64,000 bases of DNA from Pseudoruegeria sp. HB172150 (GCF_013184805.1 NZ_JAATNG010000003.1:124001-188000), one strand, 5' to 3'; positions 52,054 to 63,248 are shown, numbered from the stretch's first letter. Notes: generated by a model not told the origin, from the letters alone. Program-made: numbers and translations.

Positions 52054-52932
52054 ATGTTCATCGTTTCCCTGATATCCGGCACCAACAGTCCCGGCCTCGA
52101 CCCCGCACTTTGCAGTTCGCTTCGCAATGCGTGGGGCGGTGGCGATCTTGTCTGGCTTTCGCGCGGCGAGGCGGCCGAGTTTCCGGTAGAAGAAGTGCCG
52201 GAGAACCGCTGGGATGTCTGGAAAGATTGCCAGGCGCTGGGCGTGGACCTGAACGTCCTGCCGGCGGTTGGTCGGCGCAAGAAAATGCTGCTGGCAGATA
52301 TGGATTCGACACTGATACAGCAGGAATGCGTCGATGAACTCGCCGAGGAGGCCGGTGTCGGCGAGCGCGTGGCGGATATCACCGCGCGAGCCATGAACGG
52401 CGAACTGGAATTCGAGGCGGCGTTACGCGAGCGTGTGGGCCTTTTGAAGGATCTGCCAGTCGCCGTCATTGGCAAGGTTCTGGCCGAGAGGATCACTTAT
52501 ACGCCCGGCGGCAAGGCGCTGGTCGCGACGATGAAAGCGAACGGCGCATTCGCGATTCTGGTCTCTGGCGGTTTCACCGCGTTCACCGAGGACGTCGCAG
52601 CAACCCTGGGATTCGACAAGCACCGCGCTAACACACTGCTTGTCGAGAACGGCAAACTGACCGGCGAAGTGGCGGAGCCAATCCTTGGCCGTGACGCGAA
52701 GATAGCATCACTCCGGGAGCAGGCGCAGAGGCTGCAAATGGCGGAAACCGACGTGGTCGCGGTGGGCGATGGAGCGAACGATCTGGGGATGCTGGGCCTC
52801 GCCGGACTGGGGGTTGCGCTTCACGCGAAGCCGTCCGTGCAGGAGCAGTGCGACATTCGGGTCAACCACGGTGACTTGTCTGCGCTGCTCTACCTGCAGG
52901 GCTATTCCAAGGACGAATTCGTCACTGACTAA
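52054..52932 (+). CDS. serB: Phosphoserine phosphatase
   Basis: 292-residue HAD-fold phosphatase for the last step of serine synthesis. Motif I is LADMDSTLIQQECVDELAEEAG (catalytic Asp pair), motif II the SGGFTAF tract and motif III VGDGANDLGMLGLAG. The N-terminal 75 residues are ACT-like in position. The ATG at 52054 begins MFIVSLIS; no good ribosome site is seen and a frame from 51991 is rejected. It is divergent from serC and converges with the asparaginase gene (stop codons 2 bp apart). Confidence 0.92.
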   Translation: MFIVSLISGTNSPGLDPALCSSLRNAWGGGDLVWLSRGEAAEFPVEEVPENRWDVWKDCQALGVDLNVLPAVGRRKKMLLADMDSTLIQQECVDELAEEAGVGERVADITARAMNGELEFEAALRERVGLLKDLPVAVIGKVLAERITYTPGGKALVATMKANGAFAILVSGGFTAFTEDVAATLGFDKHRANTLLVENGKLTGEVAEPILGRDAKIASLREQAQRLQMAETDVVAVGDGANDLGMLGLAGLGVALHAKPSVQEQCDIRVNHGDLSALLYLQGYSKDEFVTD

Positions 52933-52934
52933 GG

Positions 52935-53930
52935 TCAGAATAGTCCCGAAACTGGCCGGATCTCTCCAACAGAAAGACCACGCCGGTTCGGAATCGGTGG
53001 GTTGCGCCGCGCAATTGTTGCTGGATGGTTTGGATCCAGTACCCCAAGGCGCACGAGAATCGCGGCGATCACACATTCACTCGCACGCGTCGTGCCGTCC
53101 GAAATCTTCACCGCGACGCCCATCTTCCGTTCTGGGATGATCGCGATAAAGACCGCTTCAGCACCGGTCTTGATTGGAACCCGGCCACCCATCGCACGCA
53201 TCAGTTCCGTGCAGGCCCTGCCTTCGCCGGCCACGAGACTTGGATGCAGACCCATTGCGTCGCGAAGCCGTACAGCGGCCCTTTCTCGCACCGAGCCATC
53301 GGGATTTGCCGATGCAAAGAAGGCCATCGCCCGCGCCATTCCGTGGACCGTGGTCGCAAAGTTGGGGGCAGAACAGCCGTCAATTCCATATCCCGGCGAG
53401 GCTGCCCCGGTCACATCCTCGAACGCTTCCCGCACGGCGAGCTGTACCGGATGCTCGGGGAACGTGTACTCCGGGCCGGCCCCAAGGTGCTGCGTCAGCG
53501 TCAGAAAGCCGGTGTGTTTTCCCGAGCAGTTATTGTGCCACTGGCATGCGCTGCCGTAGGCGCGGATCATCTGGTTCGCGGTTTCCGTATCGCGCGGAAA
53601 CTCCGGGCCGCAGCGCAGCGCGTCATCGTTCAATCCGAGGTCTGACAGCCATGTCTGCACGCGTTCCGTATGTTCCGCGGCCCCATTGTGCGAAGCACAG
53701 GCCAAAGCCAGATGCTCTGTGACAAGTCCCCGTGCATCGGCCGCACCGCTCTCTATCAACGGCAGAGCTTGTATCATCTTGGCGGACGAGCGCGGCAAAA
53801 TGACCTGATCGGGATCGCCCCAGGATTCAACGATATCTCCACGTGAATCACATACAACGGCATGTCCCGTATGAATCGATTCAAGGAACTGTCCGCGCCA
53901 AACCTCTACCAACGGCACCGCGTTACTCAT
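52935..53930 (-). CDS. L-asparaginase II-type (Rhizobium etli AnsA-like) protein
   Basis: 331-residue enzyme of the asparaginase II family (PF06089 type) that hydrolyses asparagine to aspartate in the cytosol; it differs from E. coli AnsA/AnsB. Characteristic parts are PLVEVWRGQFLESIHTGHAVV, LPRSSAKMIQALPLIESGAA, ACASHNGAAEHTERV with catalytic Ser and Lys, and CSGKHTGFL. GAGAATTC after AGGAG precedes the ATG at 53930, a strong ribosome site. A long upstream open frame is rejected. Confidence 0.88.
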   Translation of the reverse strand: MSNAVPLVEVWRGQFLESIHTGHAVVCDSRGDIVESWGDPDQVILPRSSAKMIQALPLIESGAADARGLVTEHLALACASHNGAAEHTERVQTWLSDLGLNDDALRCGPEFPRDTETANQMIRAYGSACQWHNNCSGKHTGFLTLTQHLGAGPEYTFPEHPVQLAVREAFEDVTGAASPGYGIDGCSAPNFATTVHGMARAMAFFASANPDGSVRERAAVRLRDAMGLHPSLVAGEGRACTELMRAMGGRVPIKTGAEAVFIAIIPERKMGVAVKISDGTTRASECVIAAILVRLGVLDPNHPATIARRNPPIPNRRGLSVGEIRPVSGLF

Positions 53931-54104
53931 GAATTCTCCTTCAACCCTGCGCGATTTTTCGCTGCCAGCCCTTTTAAATATCAGCAACAATCCGTTAAAG
54001 TCTGGCCAGATGAGGAAAAACATCGCATGTCCGCTCGGGAAGGTCACGAAAGATAGATCGCCGAGGGCAGCGAGAGGCAGAATTGGCTGGAGGCTGTGAG
54101 ACGA

Positions 54105-54689
54105 ATGCATTCACGTCTTGTCCGCGGTTTAATGTACGCCGCCGTGGTGGCATTGCCCGCGATGGCGGGCGCACAGGAGGAGTCGCGCAATCGTGTCGCG
54201 GCGCATACCGACTGGAGCGTATTCGAAAAGCCCGAGAGCTGCAGCACGGACGTCGGTGATGGCGGCGAATGCCCCGCGGATTCGGTGCTGCCGCATCAGT
54301 GCTGGAGCGTAAGCGCGCCTGAAGAGACGGTGAACACTCGCGATGGCCGCGTCGTGGCAGTTCGTCGCGGCGATATCCTGCTGTTCGTGTCGTTCGTGCC
54401 GAATTCCAACGTGGCCGGGCAAATTTCCTTTACCGGCGGGTATCCTTTCGACGACGGATCCACAGTGACGCTGACTGTTGGCGACAACAGTTTTGACCTG
54501 TTCACTCAAGGCGAGATGGCCTGGGCGCAGGACGAATCGGACGATGCGCGCATCATCGAAGCCATGAAGGCCGGTGCGGAAGCGGTGCTGGTCGGTGAGT
54601 CGTCTCGCGGGACGAAAACCGAGGACACGTTCTCGCTGTTCGGCTTCACGGCCGCGGTGGACGAGGCTGCCGAGCGCTGCAGCAGTTAG
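54105..54689 (+). CDS. Exported IalB-like protein (invasion-associated locus B family)
   Basis: 194-residue secreted protein. A signal peptide ends PAMAGAQ. The mature domain has the IalB pattern with DWSVFEKPESCST, then CWSVSAPEE and a C-terminal DTFSLFGFTAAVDEAAERC; three or four Cys could form two disulfides. The role in free-living bacteria is unknown (in Bartonella the family is linked to host-cell entry). The ATG at 54105 is preferred to GTG at 54096 because GGAGG is at better spacing. It stands 36 bp before tsaE. Confidence 0.7.
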   Translation: MHSRLVRGLMYAAVVALPAMAGAQEESRNRVAAHTDWSVFEKPESCSTDVGDGGECPADSVLPHQCWSVSAPEETVNTRDGRVVAVRRGDILLFVSFVPNSNVAGQISFTGGYPFDDGSTVTLTVGDNSFDLFTQGEMAWAQDESDDARIIEAMKAGAEAVLVGESSRGTKTEDTFSLFGFTAAVDEAAERCSS

Positions 54690-54725
54690 GTTGCGCGGAT
54701 TGCCGCGCTTGGCCAGACTGCGGCC

Positions 54726-55214
54726 ATGAACGCTTCGTTGACATTCCAGTCTCCTGAAGAGACCGCCGCATTCGCGGCGGCCCTCGCGCCTCTACTGAAG
54801 CCAGGAGACGCGATCTTGCTTCAAGGCGGTCTGGGTAGCGGCAAGACGCATTTCGCGAGGTCTTTGATCCAGGCTCGACTGTCGGCAGCCGGGTTGGCCG
54901 AGGATGTTCCGTCGCCAACTTACACGCTTGTACAGGTCTACGATGACGGCCTGTCCGAGATCTGGCATTGCGATCTCTACCGACTGAGCGGGCCGCATGA
55001 TGTCGTGGAACTGGGACTGGAAGAAGCGTTCTCTTCGGCGATCTGTCTCATCGAGTGGCCTGACAGGCTGGACGATTTTGCGCCCAGGAGCGCGTTGACC
55101 CTGGAACTGTCGATGACTGACGCGCCGGGCAAACGTACCTCTCACTTCACATCGGACTCGCCGAGATGGCGGGAGTTAATGACCCGAGTTTTACCGGACA
55201 CCGTCAATGGCTGA
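54726..55214 (+). CDS. tsaE: tRNA threonylcarbamoyladenosine biosynthesis ATPase
   Basis: 162-residue P-loop ATPase that supports TsaB/TsaD in making t6A at position 37 of ANN-decoding tRNAs. Walker A is in LQGGLGSGKTHFARSL, followed by the family's VPSPTYTLVQVYDDG and IWHCDLYRLSGPHDVVELGLEE and the later LIEWPDRL. It starts the run tsaE-amgK-murU-addB-addA, all genes overlapping; the next gene starts 8 bases before its stop. Confidence 0.93.
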   Translation: MNASLTFQSPEETAAFAAALAPLLKPGDAILLQGGLGSGKTHFARSLIQARLSAAGLAEDVPSPTYTLVQVYDDGLSEIWHCDLYRLSGPHDVVELGLEEAFSSAICLIEWPDRLDDFAPRSALTLELSMTDAPGKRTSHFTSDSPRWRELMTRVLPDTVNG

Positions 55215-56217
55215 CCGCATGTTCCTGATTCTGGATTTTTTGACGCGCGAGGGATGGAGGGACGCGTTGCGAACGCCGTTGGCCGGAGATGCATCTGCGC
55301 GCCGTTACGAACGGCTGCAAGGGGCGAAAGGTCCCGCGATCCTGATGGACGCGCCGCCGGATAACGGGCAGGACGTGAGCCTATTCATCAGGGTTGCCAC
55401 GCATTTGCGCCGCTCCGGTTTCAGTGCCCCGGAGATCTATGCCGCCGACGAGGAAGCCGGCCTGATACTGCTTGAGGATCTGGGCAACGAGGTTTTTGCC
55501 AAACTTGTCGCCGACGACCCCTCGCGGGAGGCCGATTTGTATCGGGCCGCGACCGACATGCTCCTGTCGGTACGCAATGTCGAGATCCTGCCGGAGCTAC
55601 ACGTGTTCACGCCAGCCCGGCTTTCCGAGATGCTCGACCCGTTCTTCGACTGGTATGTGGATCCACAGGGTTGCAATGTCTCCGTTGCCGCGCGAAGCGA
55701 CATCACCGGCATGTTAGAGAAGCTTTTTTCCGAATTCCTCTCTGATGAGGTCGTCTTCTGCCTGCGCGATTGCCATGCCGAAAACCTTATGTGGCTTGGC
55801 GATCGGGCAGGGTTGGCTCGCGTCGGACTGCTCGACTTTCAGGATGCTGTGGCGGCCCATCCTGCCTATGATGTCGTGTCAATGCTTCAGGACGCACGGC
55901 GGGACGTTTCGCCGAACGTGAGCGAGGCGGTCCTTGATCGTTTCATCCGGGAAAGCGGTGCGGACGCAGAACGGTTTCGGACCGCATTCGCACTGCTCGG
56001 CCTGCAGCGGAACCTCCGAATACTCGGCATATTTGGCCGGCTTTCCTTGCAACTTGGCAAACCGGGATATGTCCGGCTGATCCCGCGAGTCTGGAACCAT
56101 GTACAGACAAATCTTGCGCATCCAGTCTTGTTGCAGCTCGCCGATCGACTGGCCGGGGCGCTTTCAGAACCGACAGACACCAGTCTGCAAAGGTTAACGC
56201 CTCATGTCCCGGCCTGA
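55207..56217 (+). CDS. amgK: Cell-wall sugar kinase (N-acetylmuramate/N-acetylglucosamine 1-kinase, AmgK type)
   Basis: 336-residue phosphotransferase of the aminoglycoside-kinase fold. The catalytic loop is LRDCHAENLMW (Asp as base) and the Mg-binding Asp in GLLDFQDAVAAHPAYD. In Pseudomonas and other bacteria AmgK phosphorylates MurNAc and GlcNAc at C1 in the recycling route that bypasses MurA. The following murU, overlapping by 14 bases, is the next enzyme of that route, which supports the identification. Confidence 0.88.
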   Translation: MADRMFLILDFLTREGWRDALRTPLAGDASARRYERLQGAKGPAILMDAPPDNGQDVSLFIRVATHLRRSGFSAPEIYAADEEAGLILLEDLGNEVFAKLVADDPSREADLYRAATDMLLSVRNVEILPELHVFTPARLSEMLDPFFDWYVDPQGCNVSVAARSDITGMLEKLFSEFLSDEVVFCLRDCHAENLMWLGDRAGLARVGLLDFQDAVAAHPAYDVVSMLQDARRDVSPNVSEAVLDRFIRESGADAERFRTAFALLGLQRNLRILGIFGRLSLQLGKPGYVRLIPRVWNHVQTNLAHPVLLQLADRLAGALSEPTDTSLQRLTPHVPA

Positions 56218-56890
56218 CGCCGCGTTGCTTTTTGCCGCAGGTCTCGGCACACGAATGGCGCCCCTGACCGACCGTTTGCCCAAACCTCTGGTAAAGGTGG
56301 CCGGACTGGCGCTGTTTGATCACGCACTGACGCTTCTGCAACAGGCAGGTATCTCCCGCATCGCTGCGAATACACATTATCTCGCCGACCAGATGTCTGC
56401 TCACCTGCGCGCAAAAAGTATCGTGGAAAGCCATGAGCCAGACCTGCTGGATACTGGTGGCGGTCTGAAAGCGGCAATGCCCCTGCTCGGAGGCGACTCT
56501 GTCATTACCTTGAACACCGATGCGATCTGGACCGGGCCGAATCCTGTGCCGGCGTTGCTGGATGCCTGGGATCCGGACGAGATGGACGGGCTTTTGGTAA
56601 TAGTTCCCAGAAACAACGCGACGGCGCATCCGGGTAAGGGCGATTTTCTGATCGCGGATGACGGGCGCCTGACGCCCGGGCCGGGGCCTGTTTACACCGG
56701 TTTGCAGATCATCAAGACGAAGCCGTTTGCCGATGCTACGGCAGCCGCATTCGGCATGTACAGTGTCTGGACTGACATGCTGGCAGCAGGACGTCTGTAC
56801 GGCGTCGTCCACACCGGCGGCTGGTGCGATGTAGGGCGGCCGGAAAATATCCCGATGGCCGAAGCACTTTTGGAACAGGCGCATGTTTGA
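56204..56890 (+). CDS. murU: N-acetylmuramate 1-phosphate uridylyltransferase
   Basis: 228-residue nucleotidyltransferase that makes UDP-MurNAc from MurNAc 1-phosphate. The N-terminal signature is LLFAAGLGTRMAPLTDRLPKPLVKV (in part), with Asp in LNTDAIW for metal binding. Its length and overlap with amgK identify it in the cell-wall sugar recycling route. The stop overlaps addB by eight bases. Confidence 0.9.
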   Translation: MSRPDAALLFAAGLGTRMAPLTDRLPKPLVKVAGLALFDHALTLLQQAGISRIAANTHYLADQMSAHLRAKSIVESHEPDLLDTGGGLKAAMPLLGGDSVITLNTDAIWTGPNPVPALLDAWDPDEMDGLLVIVPRNNATAHPGKGDFLIADDGRLTPGPGPVYTGLQIIKTKPFADATAAAFGMYSVWTDMLAAGRLYGVVHTGGWCDVGRPENIPMAEALLEQAHV

Positions 56891-59822
56891 ACCCGGGGAC
56901 AGCCCGCGTTTGTTCGGCCTGCCCCCCGGCGCCGACTTTCCAAAAGCTGTCGTCAATGGCGTCCTGCGCCGGATGGAGGGCAAGCCGCCAGACGCGCTCG
57001 CCCGTATCGAGATCTTCGTAAACACCCGCCGGATGCAGCGCAGGATGAAGGCGCTGTTCGACGCGGGACCTGCCCGGCTCTTGCCCCGCATCCGACTTGT
57101 CACCGACCTCGCGACCGAAGCCGCGTTGGCCGAGATTCCGCCACCGGTTTCGCCGCTACGTCGTCGGTTGGAATTGACCCAGCTCGTCGCGAAGCTGCTA
57201 GAGAGACAGCCGGACCTTGCCCCGCGTTCTGCGCTTTTCGATCTGGCCGACAGCCTCGCCGACCTGATGGCGGAAATGCAGGGCGAGGGCGTGCCGCCGG
57301 GAACGCTTGCTAATCTGGATTTGACCGACCAGTCCGGACACTGGCAGCGCAGCCTGCAATTCGTCACACTGGTCGAAGCCTTTCTTGATCGTTCGCATGA
57401 TGCTCCTGATAGTGAAGCCAGGCAACGCATGGTGGTCGAGCAGCTATCGGACCGCTGGCGCAGCGATCCACTGCAGCATCCCGTGATTGTCGCCGGCTCC
57501 ACAGGTTCCCGCGGAACCACCGCAGCGTTCATGCGGGCCGTGGCAAGGCTACCACAGGGCGCGCTGATCCTGCCGGGATACGACTTCGATCTGCCACGCG
57601 ATGTCTGGGAACGGCTGGACGATGCGATGAGTTTCGAAGATCATCCGCAATTCCGTTTTGCGCGGCTGGCGCACGATTTAGAGACCGATTTTCGGGTCGA
57701 CCGGTGGGATACTGCACTGCCCGAGCCAAGCCCCGCGCGCAATCGGCTGGTTTCTCTGGCGCTGCGACCGGCCCCGGTCACCGACCAGTGGATGGAAGAG
57801 GGATCCGCGCTGACCGGCTTAGCCGACGCGACCAGCGACATGACGCTGATCGAAGCGCCATCGTCCCGCGAGGAAGCTGGTGCAATCGCATTGGTCCTCC
57901 GCGAAGCGGCAGAGCGGGGCAAGATAGCTGCGCTGATCACGCCCGACCGGACGCTGACCCGCCAGGTCGCCGCTGCACTGGACCGATGGGGCATCGTGCC
58001 AGATGACAGCGCGGGGCGCCCACTTCCGCTGACGGCACCGGGACGGTTCCTGCGCCATGTCGCCGGGCTGTTCGGGGAAAAGCTGACGGCTGAAGCGCTG
58101 CTGACCCTGCTAAAACACCCGCTCACCAATACCGGATCTGCTGAACGCGGGCCGCACCTGCTGCACACCCGGGAGCTGGAACTGTCGCTTCGCCGAAACG
58201 GGCCGCCATTCCCTTCGCCGGCGGACCTATTGAATTGGGCCGGGGCCGATAACCCGGCGAGGCAGGCCTGGGCGGCATGGCTGGCCGGATTGATGGTCGG
58301 ATTACAGGATATTGGCGCGCAACCACTTACGAAGCATCTGGAGCAGCACATCCGGCTTGCTGAAAGACTTGCCGGTGGTCCGGAAACGGACGGCAGCGGT
58401 GAGTTATGGGAAAAGGAGGCCGGCCGCGAGGCCTTGCGATGGGTGGAAGCCTTGAGTCGTGAGGCGGAGCACGGCAGTGTCCTCGACGTTTCCGACTATC
58501 GGTCTCTGTTCCAGTCGGTTTTGCAGCGCGGTGAAGTGCGTGAAGCGGTTGGCACACATCCCGGCGTCATGATCTGGGGCACGCTAGAAGCGCGTGTGCA
58601 GGGGGCCGACCTCATAGTTCTGGGCGGGCTGAACGAAGGCGTCTGGCCCGAAGCCGCCAAGGCCGATCCATGGCTCAATCGCCGGATGCGGCATGATGCC
58701 GGGCTCTTGCTGCCGGAGCGGCGCATTGGTCTGTCAGCGCATGACTTTCAGCAGGCGATTGCAGCGGCGGAGGTCGTCCTGAGCCGGTCCGTCCGCGATG
58801 CCGAGGCACAGACGGTTCCGTCGCGCTGGCTGAACCGACTGACCAACCTGCTGGATGGCCTGTCGGATGAGAGCCGTGTGTCGCTTGGCGAAATGCGAGC
58901 GCGAGGCAACACGTGGCTCACGCTGGCTAACCGGCTCCAAGCGCCGGCCGTCATCGAAGCTCCCGCCCCGCGGCCTTCGCCGCGGCCGCCACTTGCAGCA
59001 CGTCCGAAGTCGCTGTCGATCACCGAGATCCAGACACTTATCCGCGATCCCTATGCGATCTATGCCCGGCATGTACTTCGCCTGCGCCCGCTCGATCCCC
59101 TGCGTCAGACGCCCGATGCGCCGTTGCGTGGCACGATCCTTCACAAGATTTTGGAACGGTTCGTCAAAGATGCCGAGTTTGATGACGCCGACACCGCAAT
59201 GGCAAGACTGCGTGCAATAACTGACACGGTGCTCGCCGAGGATGCTCCCTGGCCTGCAGCACGGCGGATGTGGCGGGCAAGGCTGATGCGGGTGGCCGAC
59301 TGGTTTGTAGCTGGTGAAATTGCGCGTCAGGCGGACCGCGATGTGCTGGCACTGGAACGGCGTGGTCAGCTGGAATTCCCCGAACTGAAGATGGAACTGC
59401 GAGGCAAGATCGACCGGATCGACCGCCTGCCAGACGGACGCGTGGCAATTTACGACTACAAGACCGGTAATCCGCCCAGCAAAGATCAGCAGGAACATTT
59501 CGACAAGCAACTCGGGCTTGCCGCGTTGATGGCGGAACGCGGCGCACTTTTGGATCTGGATCCCGCACAGGTGGCCGAGACTGTCTATATCGGGCTCGGT
59601 TCCTCGCCAAAAGTCGAATCCAAGCTGTGGGACGCGGCAGAAACGGCTGCCGTTGCCGATGGGTTCATCCAACTCATCGCCGCATATCGCGATCCGGCGC
59701 GCGGATACACGTCGCGCCGCGCGGTCGACCTGCAAAGCTTCGGCGGCGATTACGATCACCTTGCCCGTTATGGCGAGTGGGACGAAAGCTGCGACCCCGA
59801 GGGTGAGGCGGTCGGCGAATGA
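56883..59822 (+). CDS. addB: Double-strand break repair protein AddB
   Basis: 979-residue subunit of the AddAB helicase-nuclease, which processes DNA ends for RecA. The N-terminal part is helicase-like and degenerate; the C-terminal RecB-type nuclease has the catalytic block RGKIDRIDRLPDGRVAIYDYKTGNPP (Asp...Lys; in part). No Fe-S Cys cluster around the nuclease is seen, unlike Bacillus AddB. The start overlaps murU by eight bases, and the stop overlaps addA by ATGA. Confidence 0.94.
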   Translation: MFEPGDSPRLFGLPPGADFPKAVVNGVLRRMEGKPPDALARIEIFVNTRRMQRRMKALFDAGPARLLPRIRLVTDLATEAALAEIPPPVSPLRRRLELTQLVAKLLERQPDLAPRSALFDLADSLADLMAEMQGEGVPPGTLANLDLTDQSGHWQRSLQFVTLVEAFLDRSHDAPDSEARQRMVVEQLSDRWRSDPLQHPVIVAGSTGSRGTTAAFMRAVARLPQGALILPGYDFDLPRDVWERLDDAMSFEDHPQFRFARLAHDLETDFRVDRWDTALPEPSPARNRLVSLALRPAPVTDQWMEEGSALTGLADATSDMTLIEAPSSREEAGAIALVLREAAERGKIAALITPDRTLTRQVAAALDRWGIVPDDSAGRPLPLTAPGRFLRHVAGLFGEKLTAEALLTLLKHPLTNTGSAERGPHLLHTRELELSLRRNGPPFPSPADLLNWAGADNPARQAWAAWLAGLMVGLQDIGAQPLTKHLEQHIRLAERLAGGPETDGSGELWEKEAGREALRWVEALSREAEHGSVLDVSDYRSLFQSVLQRGEVREAVGTHPGVMIWGTLEARVQGADLIVLGGLNEGVWPEAAKADPWLNRRMRHDAGLLLPERRIGLSAHDFQQAIAAAEVVLSRSVRDAEAQTVPSRWLNRLTNLLDGLSDESRVSLGEMRARGNTWLTLANRLQAPAVIEAPAPRPSPRPPLAARPKSLSITEIQTLIRDPYAIYARHVLRLRPLDPLRQTPDAPLRGTILHKILERFVKDAEFDDADTAMARLRAITDTVLAEDAPWPAARRMWRARLMRVADWFVAGEIARQADRDVLALERRGQLEFPELKMELRGKIDRIDRLPDGRVAIYDYKTGNPPSKDQQEHFDKQLGLAALMAERGALLDLDPAQVAETVYIGLGSSPKVESKLWDAAETAAVADGFIQLIAAYRDPARGYTSRRAVDLQSFGGDYDHLARYGEWDESCDPEGEAVGE

Positions 59823-62800
59823 AGCTCGACGCCGCCACGATCAGCCAGAACCGCGCCGCGGAGCCGGGAAACTCGACCTGGCTATCGGCCAACGCCGGCT
59901 CCGGCAAGACCCGGGTTCTGACGGATCGTGTGGCGCGGCTTTTGCTCGACAAGGTGCCGCCGCAGAACATCCTGTGCCTGACCTATACCAAAGCCGCCGC
60001 GTCCGAGATGCAGAACCGCCTGTTCCGCCGCCTCGGTGACTGGGCCATGAAGCCCGACGGCGCGCTGGCCGAAGAACTCCAGCGCATGGGCGAAACAGAG
60101 GTCTTCGCGCCGGAGCGGCTTGCCGAGGCGCGGCGGCTTTTCGCCCGCGCAATAGAAACGCCCGGCGGTCTGCGGATACAGACGATCCATTCATTCTGTT
60201 CCTCGCTGCTGCGGCGCTTTCCGCTCGAGGCCCGGGTGTCGCCAGCATTCGTGGAAATGGACGACCGCGCCGCTGACCGGCTGAGAGAACAGGTCGTCGA
60301 AGACCTCGCGAGTGGTCCTCATGTGGCGGCCATCGACGCCGTGGCGGCGCAATTCACAGGGGAAGACCTTGGCGCTCTGAGCGCCGCGGTAGTCGGTGCG
60401 AGGGCACAGTTCGCCGGAGAAATCGAGGTGGCGGAGGTGCTCGGCTGGTTTGGGCAGCCAGCGGAACTTTCTCTGTCGCGCATTCTCGCAGAAGCGTTCG
60501 ATGGATCCGAGGCGGCGCTGGTGAAGATGCTGGTGCCTGTGCTCCAGCAAAGCAGCAAAGTTACGGACGCACGCACTGCGGAAAAGCTGGAGGGGCTGAA
60601 CTGGTCCGATCCGGGTATTGCTGAATTAGAGACCGCAATCTCCACATTCCTCACCGGTGCCGGCGCTAATGAACCATTCTCGGCAAAAACCGGGAAGTTG
60701 CCAACAAAAGACTGCCGTCAGGCCCTTGGCGCCCTGGCTGATGAGCTCGACGACCTGATGCTGCGAGTGGCCGATGCAAGGCCAAAACTGGTTGCACTGC
60801 GCGCTGCGGAAAAGACGGCGGCACTGCACCAGTTCGCCGAGGCTTTCCTGCCCGCATACGAAAGAAGGAAGCAACTCCACGGTTGGCTCGATTTCGACGA
60901 CCTGATCCTCAAGACTCTGGAACTGCTCTCCGATCCCGCCGTCGCCGACTGGGTTCTTTATAGGCTGGATGGTGGCCTAGACCACATCCTGGTGGATGAG
61001 GCGCAGGATACCAGCCCGGTGCAGTGGCAGGTAATCCAGCGTCTGGCGCAGGAATTCACATCTGGTCGCGGCGCGCGGGACGACAGGGTGCGAACAATCT
61101 TTGTCGTCGGCGACAAGAAGCAGTCGATCTATTCCTTTCAGGGGGCAGACCCGGAAGAGTTCGACCGTATGCGCGACCATTTCCGTGAGCGACTCGAGTG
61201 GGTCGGGCAGGCACTGCAACGACGCGAGCTGGAGTATTCGTTCCGCTCGTCCGACGCGATCCTGCGTCTGGTCGATACGATCTTTGGCGATATCCCTGAG
61301 GCCCGTCTGGACATGGATACGTGGCACCGGGCCTTTCGCGATGAACTGCCGGGGCGCGTTGATTTGTGGCCAGTCGTGGCGCCGGCCGAAAAGCAGGACA
61401 AGCTTCCCTGGTACGAACCAATGGACCGCATGGGCGAAGACCATCACGAGGTCCGGCTGGCCCGGGAGATCGCCGGTCACATCGCTCGAACCATTGGAAC
61501 AGAGACAATTCCAACCCCGGATGGCACGCGACGGAAGGTGCGTGCCGGGGATTTCCTGATCCTTGTGCGCCGACGCTCCGGACTGTTCGCCGAGATCATT
61601 CGGGCCTGCAAGGCCGCAGGAATGCCGGTCGCCGGCGCCGACCGCCTGAAACTGGGCGGGGAACTGGCGGTTAAGGACCTTGCCGCCGTTCTGAGTTTCC
61701 TCGCCACGCCGGAGGATGACCTTTCGCTCGCCGCAGCGCTGCGTTCACCGCTCTTTGGCTGGACAGAGGCACAGCTCTACCAACTCGCGGCGGGCCGGGA
61801 AGAAACCTATCTCTGGACTGCGCTTCGCAAGCGCACCGACTGCCCGGAAACACTGGCGATCCTGGACGATCTGCGAAAACAGGCGGATTTTCTGCGGCCC
61901 TACGACCTGATCGAACGCATATTGTCGCGTCACGATGGACGCCGGCGACTGCTGGCCCAGCTGGGAGCCGAGGCCGAGGACGGAATCGACTCGCTGCTGA
62001 ACCAGGCGCTTTCCTACGAGCGGATGGACGTACCAAGTCTCACCGGCTTCCTCACCTGGCTCGAAACTGACGATGTCGAGGTGAAACGGCAGATGGACAA
62101 TGCCGGTGACCAGATCCGGGTGATGACAGTACACGGCGCCAAGGGCCTGGAATCGCCCATCGTGATCCTGCCCGATACCGCCAAGCGACAGCTTCGGATG
62201 CGTGACGAGATCGTCATCGGCGAAGACGGCGCACCGATGTGGAAGACGCCTTCGGGCTGGCAACCGGACGAGATGGTGCGCGCGCTTGATAGCCAGCGAG
62301 CCGCGCAGGAAGCGGAGGCGTTGCGTCTCTATTACGTGGCAATTACGCGCGCGGAGACATGGCTGATCGTCGCTGCAGCGGGAGACACAGGCAATTCCGG
62401 CGAAAGCTGGCACGATCTGGCACGGCAAGGGCTGGAGCGGCTGGGGGCCTTGCCGCTGGACACTCCGGTGGGTGAGGGGCTGCGTTATGCCCATCTCGAT
62501 TGGGATGCAGGCCCGCTGGAAGACGTTCATTTCACGGAGCCGCCCGACGTCGAGCTTCCGGAGTGGATTACCACGCATTTGTCGCTGCCGCCCAAGCTCC
62601 AGATTCTCAGCCCAAGCGATCTTGGTGGCGCGAAGGCACTCGGGATGGAAGGTGAGGAGTTCGACCTTGACGCATCGCTCCGCCGCGGCCGGCAGGTTCA
62701 TCTGTTGCTGGAACATCTTCCCGGTGTGCCCGCAGAGCGTTGGAACAGCGTCGCCGCATCTCTTCTGGCCCAGGGCAAAGACGCGGCCGAGGGATCAGAG

Positions 62801-63187
62801 CTTGAGTCGCTGATCGCCGAGGCCCGGGGTGTTTTAATCGCCCCGGATCTCGACTGGCTCTTCGCTCCGGACGTCCTTTCCGAAGTCGATGTTTCCGCCG
62901 CCCTCACGGAAACAGGTCTGCGGATCCACGGCACGATCGATAAGCTGATTGTTTCCGATACCCAAGTTCTGGCCGTGGACTTCAAGACCAACCGCATCGT
63001 ACCGAACCGGGCAGAGGACGTCCCAGACGGCATCCTCCGGCAGATGGCGGCCTATGAGGACGCGCTGCGGCAAATATTTCCGGACCGGGCTGTTGAGTCG
63101 GCCATTTTATGGACAAACGTCCCACGACTGATGCGATTGCCCCACGAGATCGTGAGGGCAGCGATGCATATGACGACCACATCTTGA
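59819..63187 (+). CDS. addA: Double-strand break repair helicase AddA
   Basis: 1122-residue UvrD-type helicase/nuclease subunit of AddAB. Walker A is in [17 protein letters not shown], Walker B/motif II in [16 protein letters not shown], motif III near [18 protein letters not shown] and motif VI in [17 protein letters not shown]. The C-terminal nuclease is INGTIDKL-like ([12 protein letters not shown] and [10 protein letters not shown]). The start overlaps addB (ATGA). It ends 61 bp before trxA. Confidence 0.95.
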   Translation: MKLDAATISQNRAAEPGNSTWLSANAGSGKTRVLTDRVARLLLDKVPPQNILCLTYTKAAASEMQNRLFRRLGDWAMKPDGALAEELQRMGETEVFAPERLAEARRLFARAIETPGGLRIQTIHSFCSSLLRRFPLEARVSPAFVEMDDRAADRLREQVVEDLASGPHVAAIDAVAAQFTGEDLGALSAAVVGARAQFAGEIEVAEVLGWFGQPAELSLSRILAEAFDGSEAALVKMLVPVLQQSSKVTDARTAEKLEGLNWSDPGIAELETAISTFLTGAGANEPFSAKTGKLPTKDCRQALGALADELDDLMLRVADARPKLVALRAAEKTAALHQFAEAFLPAYERRKQLHGWLDFDDLILKTLELLSDPAVADWVLYRLDGGLDHILVDEAQDTSPVQWQVIQRLAQEFTSGRGARDDRVRTIFVVGDKKQSIYSFQGADPEEFDRMRDHFRERLEWVGQALQRRELEYSFRSSDAILRLVDTIFGDIPEARLDMDTWHRAFRDELPGRVDLWPVVAPAEKQDKLPWYEPMDRMGEDHHEVRLAREIAGHIARTIGTETIPTPDGTRRKVRAGDFLILVRRRSGLFAEIIRACKAAGMPVAGADRLKLGGELAVKDLAAVLSFLATPEDDLSLAAALRSPLFGWTEAQLYQLAAGREETYLWTALRKRTDCPETLAILDDLRKQADFLRPYDLIERILSRHDGRRRLLAQLGAEAEDGIDSLLNQALSYERMDVPSLTGFLTWLETDDVEVKRQMDNAGDQIRVMTVHGAKGLESPIVILPDTAKRQLRMRDEIVIGEDGAPMWKTPSGWQPDEMVRALDSQRAAQEAEALRLYYVAITRAETWLIVAAAGDTGNSGESWHDLARQGLERLGALPLDTPVGEGLRYAHLDWDAGPLEDVHFTEPPDVELPEWITTHLSLPPKLQILSPSDLGGAKALGMEGEEFDLDASLRRGRQVHLLLEHLPGVPAERWNSVAASLLAQGKDAAEGSELESLIAEARGVLIAPDLDWLFAPDVLSEVDVSAALTETGLRIHGTIDKLIVSDTQVLAVDFKTNRIVPNRAEDVPDGILRQMAAYEDALRQIFPDRAVESAILWTNVPRLMRLPHEIVRAAMHMTTTS

Positions 63188-63248
63188 CGGTATGGCAGTG
63201 CCTGCCTACCTTCCCAACCCGACTCATATGGCGCAGAGGAGAACTCGC